64,000 nucleotides of DNA from JALORV01 sp963707445 (GTDB lineage: Bacteria; Pseudomonadota; Gammaproteobacteria; Burkholderiales; Burkholderiaceae_F), in the NCBI GenBank assembly GCA_963707445.1, contig CAVPPW010000013.1, positions 310,001-374,000 of the forward strand. Direction: 5' to 3'. Below, piece by piece: positions 59,506 through 64,000 of this stretch. The notes under the pieces were generated by a model. That model was not told the DNA's origin. It made no database searches and was given only the letters and a program-made list of their open reading frames with translations. Both the position numbers and the translations under genes were made by a program. Every line of letters starts with the position of its first letter. Within the stretch, counting starts at the first letter, position 1.

Positions 59506-60962
59506 TCGAGTCCGCCGCCACTGAGCCATCGCGTCCGATGCTCCGCCGCTCGCCCGCGGTGCTGGTCGTCGACGATGAGGCCGATCTGCGCGAGCTGCTG
59601 TCGCTGACCCTGGTCAGACTTGGACTGGATGTCGACACGGCCGAATCGGTTTCGAGCGCGCGCTCATTGCTGACACGCAACCGCTACGCGCTGTGCCTGA
59701 CCGATATGCGTCTGCCGGACGGCACCGGACTTGAGCTCGTGCGCGAAGTCGCGCAGAACGCGGGCCCGCCGATCGCGGTGATCACCGCCTACGGCAGCGC
59801 GGAGAATGCCGTTGCCGCTCTGAAGGCCGGCGCGTTCGACTATCTGACAAAGCCCGTTGACCTCGACCAGCTCCGCCTGCTGGTCCGATCTGCGGTGCGC
59901 GATACCGCCACCACTGCCGCTGTGCCACTGGCCGAGAAAGCGCCTGCACTCATGCGGCTGGTCGGAACCACGCCGGCGATGCAGTTGATGCGCTCGCTAA
60001 TCGAGCGGCTCGCACGCAGCATGGCACCGGTCGCGATCTGTGGCGAATCGGGCAGTGGAAAGGAATTGGCTGCACGTGCAATTCACGAGCTGTCGGTGCG
60101 GCGCGAACTGCCGTTCGTCGCCGTGAACTGCGGGGCGATTCCCGAGACGCTGATGGAGGCCGAGTTCTTCGGCTACCGCAAGGGCGCGTTCAGCGGCGCG
60201 GATCGCGATCGCGAAGGCTTCTTCCAGGCTGCCGCCGGCGGGACGCTCTTTCTGGACGAGGTCGCCGACCTGCCTCTCGCGATGCAGGTGAAGCTGCTGC
60301 GCGCAATCCAGGAGCGTCGCGTGCGCAAGATCGGATCACCGACCGAGGAGCCGGTTGACGTCCGCATCGTCAGCGCGACGCACCAGGATCTCGGCATGCT
60401 GGTCGCATCCGGGCGGTTTCGCCAGGATCTGTTTTACCGGCTCAACGTGATCGAACTCAAGGTACCGCCGCTGCGCGACCGCATTGATGACATCGAACTG
60501 TTGGCCAGCACGGTCCTGGCGCGCATTGCCGAGCGCACCGGAGGCCCGGTCACGCGCCTGTCGCCAGCAGCGTTGACCGCTTTGCGGCGGCATCGCTTTC
60601 CCGGCAACGTGCGCGAACTTGAAAACATGCTTGAGCGCGCCGTGGCGCTGGCGGGTGACGATGTACTGATGGCAGACGATCTGATGCTGCCCGGTCCGGA
60701 TGTCGACCTGGCCCTCGAGGCAGAACCGCTGACCGAAGACCTTGCCGGGGCAAGCCCTGCCGCGGACGGAGCCGACGCGGTCGTGTATGACGTGGTCGAC
60801 GGTGTTCCGTCGTCGCTACCGGCCTTCCTCGATGAGCAGGAGCGCAACGCAATCCGGGCCGCGCTCAGCAAGACACGCTACAACCGCACTGCGGCCGCTC
60901 AGCTGCTTGGCATCACGTTCCGGCAACTGCGCTATCGGATGCAGCGGCTCGACATCAAGTGA
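59502..60962 (+). CDS. pilR: Sigma-54-dependent response regulator PilR
   Basis: PilR activates pilin (pilA) transcription with sigma-54. The 486-residue NtrC-family protein has REC (VVDDEADLRELL, TDMRLPDGTGLELV, DYLTKPVDL), the AAA+ domain with ICGESGSGKELAARAIHE, the sigma-54-contacting GAFSGA loop, and a Fis-type HTH (NRTAAAQLLGITFRQLRYRM). The pilA target gene is not in the window. Confidence 0.95.
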   Translation: MIESAATEPSRPMLRRSPAVLVVDDEADLRELLSLTLVRLGLDVDTAESVSSARSLLTRNRYALCLTDMRLPDGTGLELVREVAQNAGPPIAVITAYGSAENAVAALKAGAFDYLTKPVDLDQLRLLVRSAVRDTATTAAVPLAEKAPALMRLVGTTPAMQLMRSLIERLARSMAPVAICGESGSGKELAARAIHELSVRRELPFVAVNCGAIPETLMEAEFFGYRKGAFSGADRDREGFFQAAAGGTLFLDEVADLPLAMQVKLLRAIQERRVRKIGSPTEEPVDVRIVSATHQDLGMLVASGRFRQDLFYRLNVIELKVPPLRDRIDDIELLASTVLARIAERTGGPVTRLSPAALTALRRHRFPGNVRELENMLERAVALAGDDVLMADDLMLPGPDVDLALEAEPLTEDLAGASPAADGADAVVYDVVDGVPSSLPAFLDEQERNAIRAALSKTRYNRTAAAQLLGITFRQLRYRMQRLDIK

Positions 60963-61005
60963 GACGCGTTCGCGCGCCCGCCGCAATGCCCATGCCGATC
61001 GGATC

Positions 61006-61560
61006 GTGAGGGCATTTTCGTTGCCCGATGGCTGGCTCGCCGGCGTCCGGCGGGTGGAATCGCCCAACTTTGACGCGCGGCCGCCGGCAGTCGCGGTCGA
61101 CCTGGTGGTCGTGCACAACATCAGCCTGCCGCCGGGCTGCTACGGCGGCGACCAGATCGAGCGCTTGTTCACGAACCGGCTGACCGCCGGTGAGCATGCG
61201 TTCCTGGACACGCTGCTCGATGCGCGCGTGTCGACGCATTTTTTCATCGACCGCGCCGGCCGCTCCACGCAGTTCGTATCCTGTCTGCAGCGCGCGTGGC
61301 ATGCGGGCGCATCGGAGTTTCGAGGCAGGCCGCGCTGCAACGACTACTCGATCGGCATCGAGCTCGAGGGCACCGACTTCGAGCCGTTTGCCGAGGCGCA
61401 ATACCTTGCGCTGAACCATCTGCTGGACGCACTCGCCCGCGCTTTCCCGATCGACGCGATCGTCGGACACAGCGATATCGCGACCGAACGCAAGACCGAT
61501 CCTGGCCCGTTCTTCCGCTGGGATCGAGTCCGCAAGCCCGCCGCACGAACCGCGCGCTGA
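61006..61560 (+). CDS. ampD: 1,6-anhydro-N-acetylmuramyl-L-alanine amidase AmpD
   Basis: AmpD cleaves anhydro-muropeptides in cell-wall recycling and can control beta-lactamase induction. The GTG start gives about 184 residues of the amidase_2 fold, with zinc ligands in VVVHNISLPPG and GHSDIATERKTDPGPFF and the motif VSTHFFIDRAG. It follows pilR after 43 nt. An upstream reading inside pilR is rejected. Confidence 0.93.
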   Translation: MRAFSLPDGWLAGVRRVESPNFDARPPAVAVDLVVVHNISLPPGCYGGDQIERLFTNRLTAGEHAFLDTLLDARVSTHFFIDRAGRSTQFVSCLQRAWHAGASEFRGRPRCNDYSIGIELEGTDFEPFAEAQYLALNHLLDALARAFPIDAIVGHSDIATERKTDPGPFFRWDRVRKPAARTAR

Positions 61561-61613
61561 CGCGCGCTGCGGTCGCAAAGACCCCTCGCGATGCACTGCG
61601 GCATCGACGCTTG

Positions 61614-61642
61614 TTGAACTCCGAAAGAAGTTCTCATATGAT
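61614..61642 (+). promoter_or_regulatory. nrdA promoter
   Basis: TTGAAC (61614-61619) and TATGAT (61637-61642) are 17 bp apart, a good sigma-70 promoter. The predicted start point (about 61649) falls at the first NrdR box. Confidence 0.65.
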
Positions 61643-61648
61643 CCGCAC

Positions 61649-61695
61649 ATACAAAGACTAGTACCAGTTGGCGGTGACACCACAATATATTGTGG
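61649..61695 (+). promoter_or_regulatory. Tandem NrdR operator boxes upstream of nrdA
   Basis: The second box, at 61680-61695, matches 14 of 16 positions of the NrdR consensus ACACWATATATWGTGT and sits inside a 20-bp perfect palindrome (61678-61697, CACCACAATATATTGTGGTG). The first, at 61649-61664, is degenerate but matches 9 of 16. The centre-to-centre distance is 31 bp, the spacing known for paired NrdR boxes. NrdR would repress nrdA when dATP is high. Confidence 0.85.
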
Positions 61696-61901
61696 TGGCG
61701 ACTGCGGGCCCTGTGGCTCCAATGCGGCGGTACGGATCTGGCCAAGCGGCGGAAAGCGGGTCCTCATGCGCCACGGCGGCACGCCGGGCGCGGAGGCTGA
61801 TTACAGAGACGAAGGCCGAGGCGGCTATAGCTTGTGGTTGCAGCGCATGCGCGCTGCCTGCGCTAAGACTGCCGCGGTTCCAAGGAGCAATCGGAGGTCG
61901 C

Positions 61902-64000
<2,099 letters not shown>

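Overview
The window looks like a chromosomal core segment of a GC-rich betaproteobacterium, most likely of the order Burkholderiales. The support is gene content and order: a complete mraZ-to-ftsZ division/cell-wall (dcw) cluster; then lpxC, dciA (inverted), an M23 peptidase, secA, argJ, an AAA ATPase and a Nudix/ThiE-like fusion; then yacG, zapD, coaE, pilD, pilC, pilB, tRNA-Pro and ispB on the minus strand; then rplU, rpmA, obgE, proB, nudH and proS; then ffh, a CcsA-like protein, pilS, pilR, ampD and nrdA. Genus and species cannot be read from the sequence. No insertion sequence, prophage or CRISPR array was seen.

Region 1 (1-14.3 kb) is a dense signalling block. It holds a multi-PAS HisKA_2 kinase (cut by the window start) with a REC-ANTAR regulator; a small membrane protein with a zinc-ribbon-like end; a membrane PAS histidine kinase on the minus strand; a large hybrid kinase (HAMP-GAF-PAS-PAS-HisKA-HATPase-REC-REC-HPt) followed at once by a REC-PAS-GGDEF-EAL protein; and a minus-strand pair of a REC-HisKA_3 kinase and a NarL-type regulator. 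The targets of these regulators are not in the window. RNase P RNA (rnpB) closes the block.

Region 2 (14.9-32.6 kb) is the dcw cluster, driven from a promoter upstream of mraZ that carries four 10-bp-phased MraZ boxes. Genes overlap by a few bases through most of the cluster, except for a 402-nt hairpin-rich gap between ftsA and ftsZ. Region 3 (32.4-42.2 kb) covers lipid A synthesis, DNA replication loading (DciA), a cell-wall peptidase, protein export, arginine synthesis and nucleotide sanitation. Region 4 (42.2-49.1 kb, minus strand) is yacG/zapD/coaE with type IV pilus assembly genes pilD, pilC and pilB, then tRNA-Pro and ispB. Region 5 (49.2-61.6 kb) holds ribosomal proteins L21 and L27, ObgE, ProB, NudH, ProS, a lytic transglycosylase, Ffh, a cytochrome c assembly-like protein, PilS/PilR and AmpD. 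Region 6 (61.6 kb to the end) is a textbook NrdR-controlled promoter followed by nrdA, which runs off the window.

The most important caveat is that about twenty genes, many of them essential single-copy genes (ftsI, murE, murD, murG, murC, lpxC, pilB, ispB, rplU, proB, nrdA), are broken by one or more single-base frameshifts while both halves remain perfectly conserved. This is best explained by residual indel errors in the assembly, not by gene decay. I annotate these loci as single genes and give the approximate break points.
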